From contig VGVR01000031.1 in assembly GCA_016873995.1 (NCBI GenBank), positions 1 through 42,257 on the forward strand: a stretch of 42,257 bases of DNA, written 5' to 3'. This stretch comes from Gemmatimonadota bacterium. Its GTDB lineage: Bacteria > Gemmatimonadota > Gemmatimonadetes > Longimicrobiales > Gaopeijiaceae. The notes under the pieces were generated by a model. It did not search any database and was not told the origin of the DNA. It saw only the letters and a list, made by a program, of their open reading frames with translations. A program made the translations under genes and the position numbers. Positions 33,651 through 42,257 of this stretch are shown here, piece after piece. How positions within the stretch are numbered: position 1 is the first letter of the stretch; each line of letters begins with the position of its first letter.

Positions 33651-34433
33651 ATGGAACAGCTGATCTTCTTCGCCCTGATCATCGTCTTCTCGATCATCGA
33701 GTCGGCGGCGAGGGCCAAGAAGAAGAAGGGCGGGGGCCCGCTCCCGGAGCTGCCGCCGGAGTGGGAGGAGCCTCCGCCCCCGCGCGCGGAGCGGCCCGCG
33801 CAGTCGCGCCCGCAACCCAAGCCGACCGAGATCCCGTCGTACGACACGGACCCGTCGTTCGATGGCGGGCCTACGTTCGACGAGAGGCCCTCGTTCGACG
33901 ACGCGAAGGCGCGGGAGGCGACGGAGAAGGCGCGGGCGAGGTCGTCCGAATCCATGATCCCGGCGGAGATCTGGGACGAGATCACGGGGATGGCCCGCGA
34001 GCCGGCGCGTCAGGAGCCATCCTACACGCCTCCGCCTCGACCCAAGCCCCGGCCGATGCCCGCGCCAGGCCCGAAGCGGGCGCCCAGTCCGCAGCGTCCG
34101 ACGCCGAGGTCGGAGCCGAGGCGTTCTCCGCAGCCCCGCCCGAAGCCGGTCACGCCCGCGTCGAAGCGGGTCGCATTTCCAACGCCAGCGCCCGCCATGG
34201 AGGGGATGGCCGCGCACACCATCCACGCGTCGCACGCTGGGTACGGCACCGACCCGTCGGCGCGCGCGCCCTCCGCTCAGGACAGCCTCGACCCGCTCGC
34301 GCGCGTGTTGGGTGCGGATGCCTCGGCGGTGCGCGGACAGCTGCGCAGCCACGGTGCCCACGCGCTGCGGCAGGCAGTCATCCTGCACGAAGTGCTGGGT
34401 CCGCCCGCGGCGGACCGCCCGGACCGCTTCTAG
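33651..34433 (+). CDS. Membrane-anchored proline-rich protein, third gene of the nfeD-floA operon
   Basis: A 260-residue protein of no recognised family. Residues 3-20 form one hydrophobic helix, followed by a basic stop (AKKKKGGG), so it is probably anchored with the bulk in the cytoplasm. Two Pro-rich stretches follow (about 30-60 and 115-170, with PKPRP/RPKP motifs), separated by an acidic segment with repeated SFD/TFD units (68-84) and a helix (IPAEIWDEITGMA). A C-terminal helical part (about 211-250, LDPLARVLGADASAVRGQL) looks conserved. It starts 15 bases after floA. In Bacillus a third gene (yqfB) also follows yqeZ-floA, but I cannot show homology. Confidence 0.75.
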   Translation: MEQLIFFALIIVFSIIESAARAKKKKGGGPLPELPPEWEEPPPPRAERPAQSRPQPKPTEIPSYDTDPSFDGGPTFDERPSFDDAKAREATEKARARSSESMIPAEIWDEITGMAREPARQEPSYTPPPRPKPRPMPAPGPKRAPSPQRPTPRSEPRRSPQPRPKPVTPASKRVAFPTPAPAMEGMAAHTIHASHAGYGTDPSARAPSAQDSLDPLARVLGADASAVRGQLRSHGAHALRQAVILHEVLGPPAADRPDRF

Positions 34434-34447
34434 GCGAGCGGCGCGGG

Positions 34448-37246
34448 CTACATCTCCCCGCGGGCCATCTTCCGCAGCACCGTCTGCAGGATGCCGCCGT
34501 TCCGGTAGTACTCGACGTCGATGTCGGAGTCGAGTCGCACCAGCGCCTGGAAGCGCTTCGTGGTCCCGTTCTCCGCGTGCGCCACGACCTCGACAGTCCC
34601 ACCCGGCTCGAGGCCCTTCTCGATGCCTCCGATGTCGAACGTCTCGCGTCCAGTGAGCCCGAGGCTCGCCGGCGTGTCGCCGTCCTTGAACACGAGCGGC
34701 AGGACGCCCATGCCGACCAGGTTGCTCCGGTGGATGCGCTCGAAGCTCTCGGCGATCACGGCGCGGACACCGAGCAGGATGGTGCCCTTGGCCGCCCAGT
34801 CGCGCGAGCTCCCCGTGCCGTACTCCTTGCCCGCGATCACGACGAGCGGCGTGCCGGCTGCCTGATAGCGCATGGAAGCGTCGTAGATCGGGATGGTCTC
34901 TCCCGTGGGGAAGTGCAGCGTATACGGTCCTTCCTTCCCCTCGATCAGCTTGTTCTTGATGCGCACGTTGCCGAACGTGCCGCGCATCATGACCTCGTGG
35001 TTGCCGCGGCGGGCGCCGAAGGTGTTGAAGTCGGCGACCTCGACGCCGTGCTCCTTCAGGTAGAGGCCGGCAGGCTCCTTCTTGGGGATCGACCCGGCCG
35101 GTGAGATGTGGTCCGTGGTGACCGAGTGTCCTAGGAGCGCGAGCACGCGGGCGCCGCGGATGTCCTTGGGCTGCGTGGCTTCGAGGCTCATGCCGTCGAA
35201 GAAGGGCGGGCGCCGCACGTACGTCGAGTCGTCGGCCCAGTCGTAGAGGTTGCTCTCGGCCGGTACCGGCAGCGCGCGCCAGTTCTCGTCCCCCGTGTCC
35301 ACGACCGCGTACCGACGCGTGAACATCTCGGGCTTGAGGGCGGAGGCCACTGTGTCGCGGACTTCCGCGGGTGACGGCCAGATGTCGGCGAGGAAGACAG
35401 GCTTGCCCGCCTTGTCGCGACCAATCGGCTCGTTGTAGAGATCGATGTCGACGCGTCCAGCGAGCGCATAGGCCACCACCAACATCGGTGACGCAAGGTA
35501 GTTGGCGCGCACGAGCGGGTGGATGCGCGCCTCGAAGTTGCGGTTCCCCGACAGCACCGACGCGACCACCAGGCCATTCTCTTCGATGGCCTTGTGGATG
35601 TCCTCGGCGAGGGGGCCGCTGTTGCCGATGCAGGTCATGCAGCCGTACCCGACGAGGTGGAAGCGGAGTGCCTCGAGGTACTTCATGAGGCCCGCCTGGT
35701 TCAGGTAGTCCGTGACGACCTGGCTCCCCGGGGCCAGCGCGGTCTTCACCCACGGCTTCACCGCGAGCCCTTTCTCGACGGCCTTCTTGGCGAGCAGGCC
35801 GGCGCCGACCATCACGGACGGGTTCGAGGTGTTGGTGCAGCTGGTGATCGACGCGATCACGACCGTTCCGTCGGTGATCTCGACTTGCTGGCCTTCGCAG
35901 TCGACAGAAATGCAGCGCGCAGCGGCCACCTTGGTGGATTCATTTCCACCTTCGCCGCCCCAACTCTCGCCTGTCCGGCGCTGGCCCTCAGCCTCGGCCT
36001 GATCGCGCGACGGGAGCGTGAAGCCTGCGGGCACCAGCGACGGCAGCTCCTTGTCGAACGATTTGCGCATGTCCGCGAGGCGGACGCGGTCCTGCGGCCG
36101 GCGTGGTCCGGCGAGGCTCGGCTCCACAGTCGAGAGGTCGAGCTCGAGCTTCGAGGTGTACTCGGGGTCAGGCGTGTCGTCCGTGCGGAAGAGGCCGAGC
36201 GCTCTGCTGATGCGCTCGACGCGCTCGACCAGGCCGGCAGGGCGCCCGGTGCCGCGCAGGTACTTGAGGGCCTGCTCGTCCACCGGGAAGAAGCCGATCG
36301 TCGCGCCGTATTCGGGCGACATGTTGGCGAGCGTCGCCTTGTCTGGGAGCGTCAGGTTCGAGAGGCCCGCACCGTAGTACTCGACGAACTTGTCGACCAC
36401 GCCGTGCTTACGGAGCAACTCCGTGATGCGAAGGACGAGGTCGGTGGCCGTCGATCCCTCGGGGAGCGTGCCCGTCAGCTTCACGCCCACCACTTCCGGC
36501 AGAAGCATGTAGTACGGCTGTCCGAGCATGACCGCTTCGGCTTCGATGCCGCCCACGCCCCAGCCGACCACACCCAGCCCGTTCACCATCGTCGTGTGGG
36601 AGTCCGTGCCCACGACCGTGTCCGGGTACGCCACGTACGTGGCGCCGTCCTGCATGCGGTGCACGACGGCCGCCAAGTACTCCAGGTTCACCTGGTGCAC
36701 GATGCCGGTGCCCGGCGGCACCACCGAGAAGTTGTCGAACGCGCCCTGGGCCCAGCGGAGCAGCGCGTAGCGCTCGCGGTTTCGCTCTAACTCTTTCTCG
36801 ACGTTGAGCCGGAACGCGTCGGCGGTGCCGAAGTAGTCGACCTGTACGGAGTGGTCGATCACCAGGTCGGCCGGCACCACCGGGTTGATGCGCGACGGGT
36901 CCTTGCCGAGCGCCTTCAGTCCGTCGCGCATGGCCGCGAGGTCGACCACGGCTGGAACGCCCGTGAAGTCCTGGAGCACGACCCGCGACGGCATGAACGG
37001 CACGTCTGCGCCCGAGTTCGTCGGGCTCCACTTCGCGACCGCCTCGACGTGCTCGGGCCCCACGTACGCGCCCCCCGCATGCCGGAGCGCGTTCTCCAAG
37101 AGCACGCGAATCGAGAAGGGCAGCCGGTCGAGCGAGCCGACCACGCCGTCCTTCTCGAGCTTGGCGAGGTCGTAATACGAGGTCTTCCCCTCGAGCAGAT
37201 CGACGGACTTCAGGGCACCGAAGGGGTCGCGCTTGGTCTTCGCCAC
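34448..37246 (-). CDS. acnA: Aconitate hydratase A
   Basis: A 932-residue 4Fe-4S enzyme converting citrate to isocitrate in the TCA cycle (and possibly 2-methylcitrate steps). Cluster ligands are Cys470 ([13 protein letters not shown]), Cys536 and Cys539 ([12 protein letters not shown]). Other family blocks: [46 protein letters not shown] and the C-terminal swivel-domain motifs [13 protein letters not shown] and [10 protein letters not shown]. Length and order match AcnA/IRP1-type enzymes. ATG at 37246 is preceded by AGGAG. It is transcribed alone, towards the nfeD operon, with a 14-base gap. Confidence 0.97.
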   Translation of the reverse strand: MAKTKRDPFGALKSVDLLEGKTSYYDLAKLEKDGVVGSLDRLPFSIRVLLENALRHAGGAYVGPEHVEAVAKWSPTNSGADVPFMPSRVVLQDFTGVPAVVDLAAMRDGLKALGKDPSRINPVVPADLVIDHSVQVDYFGTADAFRLNVEKELERNRERYALLRWAQGAFDNFSVVPPGTGIVHQVNLEYLAAVVHRMQDGATYVAYPDTVVGTDSHTTMVNGLGVVGWGVGGIEAEAVMLGQPYYMLLPEVVGVKLTGTLPEGSTATDLVLRITELLRKHGVVDKFVEYYGAGLSNLTLPDKATLANMSPEYGATIGFFPVDEQALKYLRGTGRPAGLVERVERISRALGLFRTDDTPDPEYTSKLELDLSTVEPSLAGPRRPQDRVRLADMRKSFDKELPSLVPAGFTLPSRDQAEAEGQRRTGESWGGEGGNESTKVAAARCISVDCEGQQVEITDGTVVIASITSCTNTSNPSVMVGAGLLAKKAVEKGLAVKPWVKTALAPGSQVVTDYLNQAGLMKYLEALRFHLVGYGCMTCIGNSGPLAEDIHKAIEENGLVVASVLSGNRNFEARIHPLVRANYLASPMLVVAYALAGRVDIDLYNEPIGRDKAGKPVFLADIWPSPAEVRDTVASALKPEMFTRRYAVVDTGDENWRALPVPAESNLYDWADDSTYVRRPPFFDGMSLEATQPKDIRGARVLALLGHSVTTDHISPAGSIPKKEPAGLYLKEHGVEVADFNTFGARRGNHEVMMRGTFGNVRIKNKLIEGKEGPYTLHFPTGETIPIYDASMRYQAAGTPLVVIAGKEYGTGSSRDWAAKGTILLGVRAVIAESFERIHRSNLVGMGVLPLVFKDGDTPASLGLTGRETFDIGGIEKGLEPGGTVEVVAHAENGTTKRFQALVRLDSDIDVEYYRNGGILQTVLRKMARGEM

Positions 37247-37353
37247 AGAGGCTCCTATCGAGACTTGCCGGTCGTTCGTTCCGAGGCCCTAATGATGTGG
37301 TAACGACGGGGTGGTGTCAGGGGCGCGGTCGTCCTCCAGTCCGGAGCGCGGGA

Positions 37354-38130
37354 ATGGCGTTGCGTCGCACTTCGAGGAAGCGGACGCCGAGTGCAAACGA
37401 CGGCCCGGCAGCGCGGTTCGCCGCCCTCGACGCCGAGCTGCGGCGGGCCGGCGATCCCGAGCGGGCGATCCAGGAGAAGTCGTACCTGAAGAGCCCGCTC
37501 GCTCACTACGGCGCCAGCATGCCCATCATCCGGCGGGCAGTGCGTGACGCGCTCGCGTCAGGTGGCGATCTCACGCGCGGAGAGCTGCTCACGCTGGTGC
37601 GGCGGCTCTGGGCGAGCGACGTCCACGAGCACCGGATGGCGAGCGTGACGCTGCTGGAGGAGGCGGGCGAGCTGCTGGAGTCGAAGGACCTCGCCGTCAT
37701 TGAGAAGATGATCCGCAGCTCATTCACTTGGGCGTACGTCGATGGGCTGGCAGCGACGGTCGCGGGTTCCCTGGTCGAGCGTTACCCGGAGCTCGCGGCA
37801 GAGCTCGATGGCTGGGCGGCCGACTCGAGCTTCTGGGTTCGACGCGGCGCGATGCTCGCGCTCCTCGGTCCGCTCCGCAGGGGCGCCGGCGACTGGAAGC
37901 GCTTCACACGCTATGCCGACGCGATGCTCGACGAGAGGGAGTTCTTCATCCGCAAGGCGATCGGCTGGGTCCTCCGCGAGGTCTCGAAGAAGCGTCCGAA
38001 GCGGGTGCGGAGATACGTGTCGAAGCGGCTCAGCCGCATGTCGGGGTTGACGTTCCGCGAGGCGGTCAAACGCATGCCGGCCGCAGACCGACGGGCGCTC
38101 GAGCGCGCGTACGCCGCGGTGCAGAAGTAG
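37354..38130 (+). CDS. AlkD-like DNA alkylation repair (HEAT-repeat) protein
   Basis: About 258 residues made of helical ALK/HEAT-like repeats, the AlkC/AlkD fold that excises alkylated bases such as 3-methyladenine. Visible blocks: KSYLKSPLAHYGASMPIIR, LTLVRRLWASDVHEHRMASV, FTWAYVDGLAATVAG, WAADSSFWVRRGAMLALLG (Trp and Arg as in AlkD's DNA-facing helix), FFIRKAIGWVLREVSKK. I chose ATG 37354 because GGAG lies 8 bases upstream; the frame is open from 37297 with a GTG start. It diverges from acnA across about 107 bases. Family is secure; activity on DNA is inferred. Confidence 0.88.
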   Translation: MALRRTSRKRTPSANDGPAARFAALDAELRRAGDPERAIQEKSYLKSPLAHYGASMPIIRRAVRDALASGGDLTRGELLTLVRRLWASDVHEHRMASVTLLEEAGELLESKDLAVIEKMIRSSFTWAYVDGLAATVAGSLVERYPELAAELDGWAADSSFWVRRGAMLALLGPLRRGAGDWKRFTRYADAMLDEREFFIRKAIGWVLREVSKKRPKRVRRYVSKRLSRMSGLTFREAVKRMPAADRRALERAYAAVQK

Positions 38131-38198
38131 CTGCCGGGCGCCTTGCCGAGCGCGCCGGCCCGTCGGATGTTGACGCGGACGCCAACGGAGAAAGGACC

Positions 38199-40334
38199 AT
38201 GCGATCGATCGGCCGGAACGAGGGTCTCGCAGTCACGCTGGCACTCCTGGTCTTCGTGGCGTGTGGAGGCGAGGGCGGAGGCGACGACATCTCGGGCACG
38301 GTCACTGGACCCTCGGGACCGGAGGCCGGCGTGTGGGTCATCGCCGAGACGACCGATCTCCCGACGAAGTTCGCTCGCATCGTCGTGACGGACGACGCGG
38401 GGCGCTACTCGATCCCAGACCTTCCGGATGCCAGCTACCAGGTCTGGGTGCGTGGCTACGGACTCATCGACTCGCCGAAGCTGGAGTCGGCTCCCGGGTC
38501 ATCGCTGGACCTGACCGCGGTGCCTGCTCCGGACGCACTGGCAGCCGCGCACTACTACCCAGCGGGCTACTGGCTCTCGCTCATCGAGGTTCCCGGGCAC
38601 GAGGAATTCCCGGGCACGGGCGCGCAGGGGAACGGGATCGGCCCGGACATCGTATCGCAGGCGGATTGGCTGCGGAGGATGAAGTCCGGGACTTGCACGG
38701 CGTGCCATCAGCTCGGCACGCTCGGCACTCGCATCGTTCCCGATGGGCTTGGGGACTTCGACTCGTCGATTGCGGCCTGGGAGCGTCGCATTCTGTCGGG
38801 CCAGGCCGGCCAGCAGATGATGACGGGGGTCGCGCAGCTCGGCGCCGGCCGCGCTCTCGGCATGTTCGCCGACTGGACCGACCGTATCGCGGCGGGCGAA
38901 GTGCCGCCGACGCCACCCCGACCTCAGGGGATCGAAAGGAACGCAGTGATCACCATCTGGGACTGGGCCGACCCGGAGGCGTACCTGCACGACGTCGTGT
39001 CGACCGACCGACGCGATCCCACGGTGAACGCTTACGGACCCGTGTATGGGGCACTCGAGCTGAGCAAGGATTACACGCCCGTGCTGGACCCGCGCACGCA
39101 CTCGGCCTCTCAGATTCCTCTCACGGTGCGCGATCCGAGCACGCCGCCCGCATCACCCCCCGACATGCCGGCACCGTCTGTCTACCACGGGAACGAGCCC
39201 ATCTGGGACGGCAAGACCAACGTGCACAACCCGATGATCGACGCCGACGGGCGCCTCTGGCTGACCGCGACGGTTCGCGGGCGCGAGAACCCCGACTGGT
39301 GCCGCGCGGGGTCGGACCATCCGTCGGCCAAGCTCTTTCCGCTCGAGAACGCGGGCCGTCATCTGGGCTTGTACGACCCCGAAACGGGTACCTACACGCA
39401 CATCAGTACCTGCTTCAGCACCCACCATCTGATGTTCGCGATGGATGCCGACAACACCCTCTGGACGAGCGGCGGCGGCCAGGTCGTGGGGTGGCTCAAC
39501 ACGCGGAAGTTTCTCGAGACCGGCGACGAGGCGGCCTCGCAGGGGTGGACGCCCCTCGTGCTCGACACCAACGGGAACGGCGTGCGCGACGCGTACGTGG
39601 AGCCGAATCAGCCGGTCGATCCCACCCGGGACAAGCGGATCGTGTCTGGCTTCTATGCCGTCGCGCCCGCGCCCGACGGATCGGTTTGGGCATCCACGCT
39701 CGGCTATCCGGGTGCGTTGGTTCGACTGATGCCCGGCGCGCAGCCCGAGCAGACAGCGCTCGCAGAGCTGTATGAGCTCCCGCTCGGCCCCGACGGCCAG
39801 CCCGTCGAGGGGTTCTCGCCGCGCGGCATGGACGTCGATCGCAACGGCGTGGCGTGGGTGGCGCTCGCCAGCGGGCATCTCGGCCGCTTCGACCGCTCGC
39901 TCTGCCGAGGGCCCCTCAACGGCCCGCAGGCTACCGGCCAGCATTGTCCGGAAGGGTGGAGCTTCTTCGTCGAGCCGCTCCCCCAGCTGGGCGGTGTCGA
40001 CACGCCCGGAAGTGCCGAGGCTAGCTATTACACATGGGTGGACTGGTGGGGGGCGCTCGGGCTCGGCGAGAACGTGCCCATCAACACCGGCAACGCCTCC
40101 GAGGGTCTGCTCGTCTGGAACGATGGGGAGTGGGTCGTGCTGCGCGTACCTTATCCGCTCGGCTTCTACACCAAGTGGATGGACGGGCGCATCGACGACC
40201 CTGACGCGGGGTGGAAGGGGAGGGGGATCTGGACGACGATCAGCACGCGTGCCCCGTTCCATATGGAAGGCGGGCAGGGGAATACCAGCAAGGTGATCAA
40301 GTTCCAGCTCAGGCCGGATCCCCTGGCGAACTAG
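38199..40334 (+). CDS. Large lipoprotein: Ig-like (carboxypeptidase-regulatory) domain, single c-type heme site, probable beta-propeller
   Basis: About 711 residues. An N-terminal lipobox (VFVAC, Cys22) suggests export and lipid attachment. Residues about 30-105 form a carboxypeptidase regulatory-like beta-sandwich (ISGTVTGPSGPEAGVWVIAE, DDAGRYSIPDLP). A single heme motif follows, Cys166-T-A-Cys169-His170 (SGTCTACHQLG). From about 330 on, repeated units such as DADGRLWLTATVRG, DADNTLWTSGGG, APDGSVWAST and DRNGVAWVALASGHLGRFD look like Vgb/streptogramin-lyase-type propeller blades. It may be a periplasmic heme oxidoreductase or binding protein; no activity can be assigned. GGAGAAAGG precedes the ATG at 38199. 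Confidence 0.7.
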   Translation: MRSIGRNEGLAVTLALLVFVACGGEGGGDDISGTVTGPSGPEAGVWVIAETTDLPTKFARIVVTDDAGRYSIPDLPDASYQVWVRGYGLIDSPKLESAPGSSLDLTAVPAPDALAAAHYYPAGYWLSLIEVPGHEEFPGTGAQGNGIGPDIVSQADWLRRMKSGTCTACHQLGTLGTRIVPDGLGDFDSSIAAWERRILSGQAGQQMMTGVAQLGAGRALGMFADWTDRIAAGEVPPTPPRPQGIERNAVITIWDWADPEAYLHDVVSTDRRDPTVNAYGPVYGALELSKDYTPVLDPRTHSASQIPLTVRDPSTPPASPPDMPAPSVYHGNEPIWDGKTNVHNPMIDADGRLWLTATVRGRENPDWCRAGSDHPSAKLFPLENAGRHLGLYDPETGTYTHISTCFSTHHLMFAMDADNTLWTSGGGQVVGWLNTRKFLETGDEAASQGWTPLVLDTNGNGVRDAYVEPNQPVDPTRDKRIVSGFYAVAPAPDGSVWASTLGYPGALVRLMPGAQPEQTALAELYELPLGPDGQPVEGFSPRGMDVDRNGVAWVALASGHLGRFDRSLCRGPLNGPQATGQHCPEGWSFFVEPLPQLGGVDTPGSAEASYYTWVDWWGALGLGENVPINTGNASEGLLVWNDGEWVVLRVPYPLGFYTKWMDGRIDDPDAGWKGRGIWTTISTRAPFHMEGGQGNTSKVIKFQLRPDPLAN

Positions 40335-40350
40335 GGGAGGACCGAACCTC

Positions 40351-40542
40351 TCACGCCACGTCGACCTCCGGTGCTGCGAGTGCCCGGAGCGCCGCCGTGA
40401 CGACGTCGATCGGGACGTCGGCCGACTTCGCAGCGAACCGCATGCGCACCTGGAGCGCAATCCGGGTCTTCTGCGGGATGACCGTCAACGGGCCGCACTC
40501 GCGCGCGAACAGGCGGCGGCTCGGCGTGCGAAAACCGTCGGC
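40351..40542 (-). pseudogene. Relic reading frame directly behind the DUF6351 gene
   Basis: After the TGA of the DUF6351 gene (40543-40545) the same frame stays open for 63 codons to TGA at 40351-40353. It encodes LFARECGPLTVIPQKTRIAL, then QVRMRFAAKSADVP and an Ala-rich tail. The first part resembles a strand pair of DUF5655-type proteins, but recognition is weak. There is no ATG start; TTG in PLTV is possible. It looks like the end of a decayed gene rather than noise, because third positions are mostly G or C. Confidence 0.3.
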
Positions 40543-42257
40543 TCACTCTCCCACGCGGTTCACCGGCGATGGCCCGAACGACCCGTCGACCGTGACGCCG
40601 GCCTGCCCCACACCGGGCTTCGACCAGTCGCACACGCCGCTCTCGAACACGGTCTCGAGCCTCCGCCACTGCGCATCCGAAAACGCGACCCGGTACGTCT
40701 CGCGCGATGGGGACTGTAGCGCACACTTGAGAACGTTCGCGGCCACGGGTCCACTCGCAACCTGGCGTGGGAAGGTCCAGGAAGGGAGGAGGCGGTTGCA
40801 CTCAGTCGAGGGTTCGTGGTCGAGCGTTTGGCGCTCGGCGATGAAGGTCGTGGCGTCTGACCAGCATCCATCGACGGCCTCGGCAGGTTTGTTGCGCACG
40901 ACCCTTTCGCGCCGGGATCCGCCGCCAGCGTCGGCGGTGTAGGAAGCAACCCACAGCGCGAACGTCTCCCACGCTCGGTCGAAGGGCACGAGGCTGCCGC
41001 GCCACATGACGTGATTCTCGGTCCCGCCGTTGGCGGCGAGCAGGCGGTCGCGCAGCGCGAAGTGGAACCACTGGTAGTGATAGCCACCGTCGTCGTTGTA
41101 GATGCCCGAGAAGTCGAATACCGGAATCGACGCCAAACCACCGTCTCCCACGATCTGGAGCCCGGAGCGGTAGGCTCGCTCGATGGCGCCGACGTCGCCG
41201 ACGCTACGGGCGCTCACGTAGTTGGCATCCTGGTCGTATCCGCCGATCCCCTCGTTGAGGTCGAGGAACTGATCCACGGAGATGATGCCGTCGTTCAAGG
41301 CAGCGAGCCCGTACTGCACGCCGACGTTGTCGAACGGGCGCAGTGCAAACCCCGTCACCGGGTCGCGCCCGTACACGTTCACCGCCGCGTCATAGACCGT
41401 CGGTCGAGCACCGGTCGGATTGTGGGTGGGATCGTAGCGCGCCTCCTCGGGCACCGCGGCGTTCCACACCCCCGAACGATACCCCTCCACGTCGGCGCGC
41501 CCGGTCACCGGGTCGGTGCGTCCGGCCTGGTTGGCAGCGTCCCGGAACGCGCGCATCCCCTTGTATCCGCTCACCGCGACCTGTTGCGCCTCGGTGAACC
41601 CGCGCGGGTTCGTGACCGCCCAATAGTGGGTCAGGAGATGGGCATCGGAGCCGGACAGCGCGATCGAGAGTGGGTCGGGGAAGGTGCAGCTGATCAGCAC
41701 ACCATCGAACAAGCCGGAGATGCGATCGGCAGGCTGGGCACTTCCGTACGAGCCGCCCGAGCATCCGGCGCTGACCGTGAAGTCCGGGGCGCCGTGCGTC
41801 TCTATGAAGCGCTCCTTGGACATCATGGCTGCTTCGCTGGCGAGTACGGCGTTGCAGTTGTTCGAGGGGTGATGGAGCGTGTTGGCGAAGAGCGCGTATC
41901 CTTCGCCGAGGCGCTTCACGTGGAGGAAGGGGAAGTTACCGCTGCTCCCTTGCGCGCGGCCCTGCACGTACCAACCCCCCGTGCATCCGACCCCCTGTAC
42001 GGCGATCAGCCTGCGATTCCAGCCGCGCGGCGGCGCGAACGGAGTAGGTGCGCCTTCGTGCACGGGGTCGTGGAGCACGACACTCTGGTAGATACCGCGA
42101 TTCACCGTGCCCGTCTCCAGCCGCACCACGAACGGGACCGTCACACCGGCGAGCGTCGCAGTCTGCGCGACGTCGGGTGGAAGGGCAGGGGCGTCGGGGA
42201 GGGGACGGAGCGCCGAGTCCCCCTTCGCGAGGTACAGGTACATCACGAAGGGGGACT
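40543..42257 (-). CDS. DUF6351 family protein, tannase-like alpha/beta hydrolase, 5' end beyond the window
   Basis: The frame is open to the window edge, so the N-terminus is missing; about 571 residues are seen. A GTG at 42246 could be a start, but the frame continues upstream (SPFVMYLY) and the family has an N-terminal domain that is lacking here. Blocks: VPFVVRLETGTVNRGIYQSV, GWNRRLIAVQGVGCTGGWYV, and the probable nucleophile elbow SAGCSGGSYGS (about 41747-41771), like the GCSxGGRQ of tannases. Several Cys could form disulfides, suggesting an exported enzyme. It converges on the heme lipoprotein gene. Fold by resemblance; substrate unknown. Confidence 0.75.
   Translation of the reverse strand, partial: SPFVMYLYLAKGDSALRPLPDAPALPPDVAQTATLAGVTVPFVVRLETGTVNRGIYQSVVLHDPVHEGAPTPFAPPRGWNRRLIAVQGVGCTGGWYVQGRAQGSSGNFPFLHVKRLGEGYALFANTLHHPSNNCNAVLASEAAMMSKERFIETHGAPDFTVSAGCSGGSYGSAQPADRISGLFDGVLISCTFPDPLSIALSGSDAHLLTHYWAVTNPRGFTEAQQVAVSGYKGMRAFRDAANQAGRTDPVTGRADVEGYRSGVWNAAVPEEARYDPTHNPTGARPTVYDAAVNVYGRDPVTGFALRPFDNVGVQYGLAALNDGIISVDQFLDLNEGIGGYDQDANYVSARSVGDVGAIERAYRSGLQIVGDGGLASIPVFDFSGIYNDDGGYHYQWFHFALRDRLLAANGGTENHVMWRGSLVPFDRAWETFALWVASYTADAGGGSRRERVVRNKPAEAVDGCWSDATTFIAERQTLDHEPSTECNRLLPSWTFPRQVASGPVAANVLKCALQSPSRETYRVAFSDAQWRRLETVFESGVCDWSKPGVGQAGVTVDGSFGPSPVNRVGE

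Noticed and set aside
32550..35753. 1067-codon open frame on the minus strand
   Set aside because: It runs antisense through floA and the proline-rich gene and in the wrong frame through acnA; its sequence is Arg/Gly/Ala-rich shadow typical of G+C-rich DNA.
37247..37353. acnA promoter on the minus strand (CTGACA with TCATTA)
   Set aside because: The spacer is 19 bases, too long for a convincing sigma-70 promoter.

Overview
This 42 kb window is bacterial chromosome with very high G+C (about 70% by eye), densely packed genes and many 4-base start/stop overlaps (ATGA or GTGA). Almost every gene is a housekeeping or metabolic gene. I saw no phage genes, complete transposon, CRISPR array, tRNA or rRNA. 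The gene mix (nfeD-floA pair, split B12 mutase with MeaB, AtuA-family proteins, LytR_C protein beside YqeK and signal peptidase, MltD-like transglycosylase, lipoproteins) suggests a Gram-negative environmental aerobe. Gemmatimonadota or a related phylum is my best guess, with low confidence, because I could not run a search.

Layout. 1-1764 (+): end of a YqeK-type HD phosphohydrolase, a LytR_C-domain protein and signal peptidase I, converging on rlmN (1761-2837, -). 3002-8937 (+): a VanZ-like protein, aspS, then the phoH / 7TM-HD phosphodiesterase / ybeY block. 9162-12219 (+): the magnesium transporter mgtE and an ABC1/UbiB-family kinase-like protein. 12220-14421: a less conserved patch with a PIN-toxin relic, an ankyrin-repeat protein and a tiny antisense membrane ORF.

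14422-25115 (+) is the most distinctive part. It is an acyl-CoA catabolic cluster: MeaB GTPase, large and small subunits of a B12-dependent acyl-CoA mutase, a carboxyltransferase subunit, an AtuA-family protein split into two genes, an enoyl-CoA hydratase, a small membrane protein, a frameshifted recQ and an acyl-CoA dehydrogenase. The mutase carries Phe and Gln at the two substrate-determining positions where methylmalonyl-CoA mutase has Tyr and Arg. It is therefore probably an isobutyryl-CoA mutase. The carboxyltransferase, AtuA, hydratase and dehydrogenase resemble the Liu/Atu leucine and acyclic-terpene routes. The cluster probably handles branched acyl-CoAs; the biotin carboxylase and the lyase must lie elsewhere.

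25376-28315: RNase E/G (rng) with an odd low-complexity insert, a stand-alone cyclic-nucleotide-binding protein (-), rplU and rpmA. 28490-31045: a MltD-like lytic transglycosylase (+), chorismate mutase and thiolase (-). 31262-34433 (+): nfeD, floA and a proline-rich membrane-anchored third gene. 34448-37246 (-): aconitase A. 37354-38130 (+): an AlkD-like HEAT-repeat protein. 38199-40334 (+): a large lipoprotein with one c-type heme site and a probable beta-propeller. 40543-end (-): a DUF6351 tannase-like hydrolase whose start lies beyond the window.

Recurring oddities are small tandem duplications inside genes (8 bp in recQ, 21 bp in the ankyrin gene, hexamers in rng) and two relic reading frames lying in frame behind the stop codons of intact genes.
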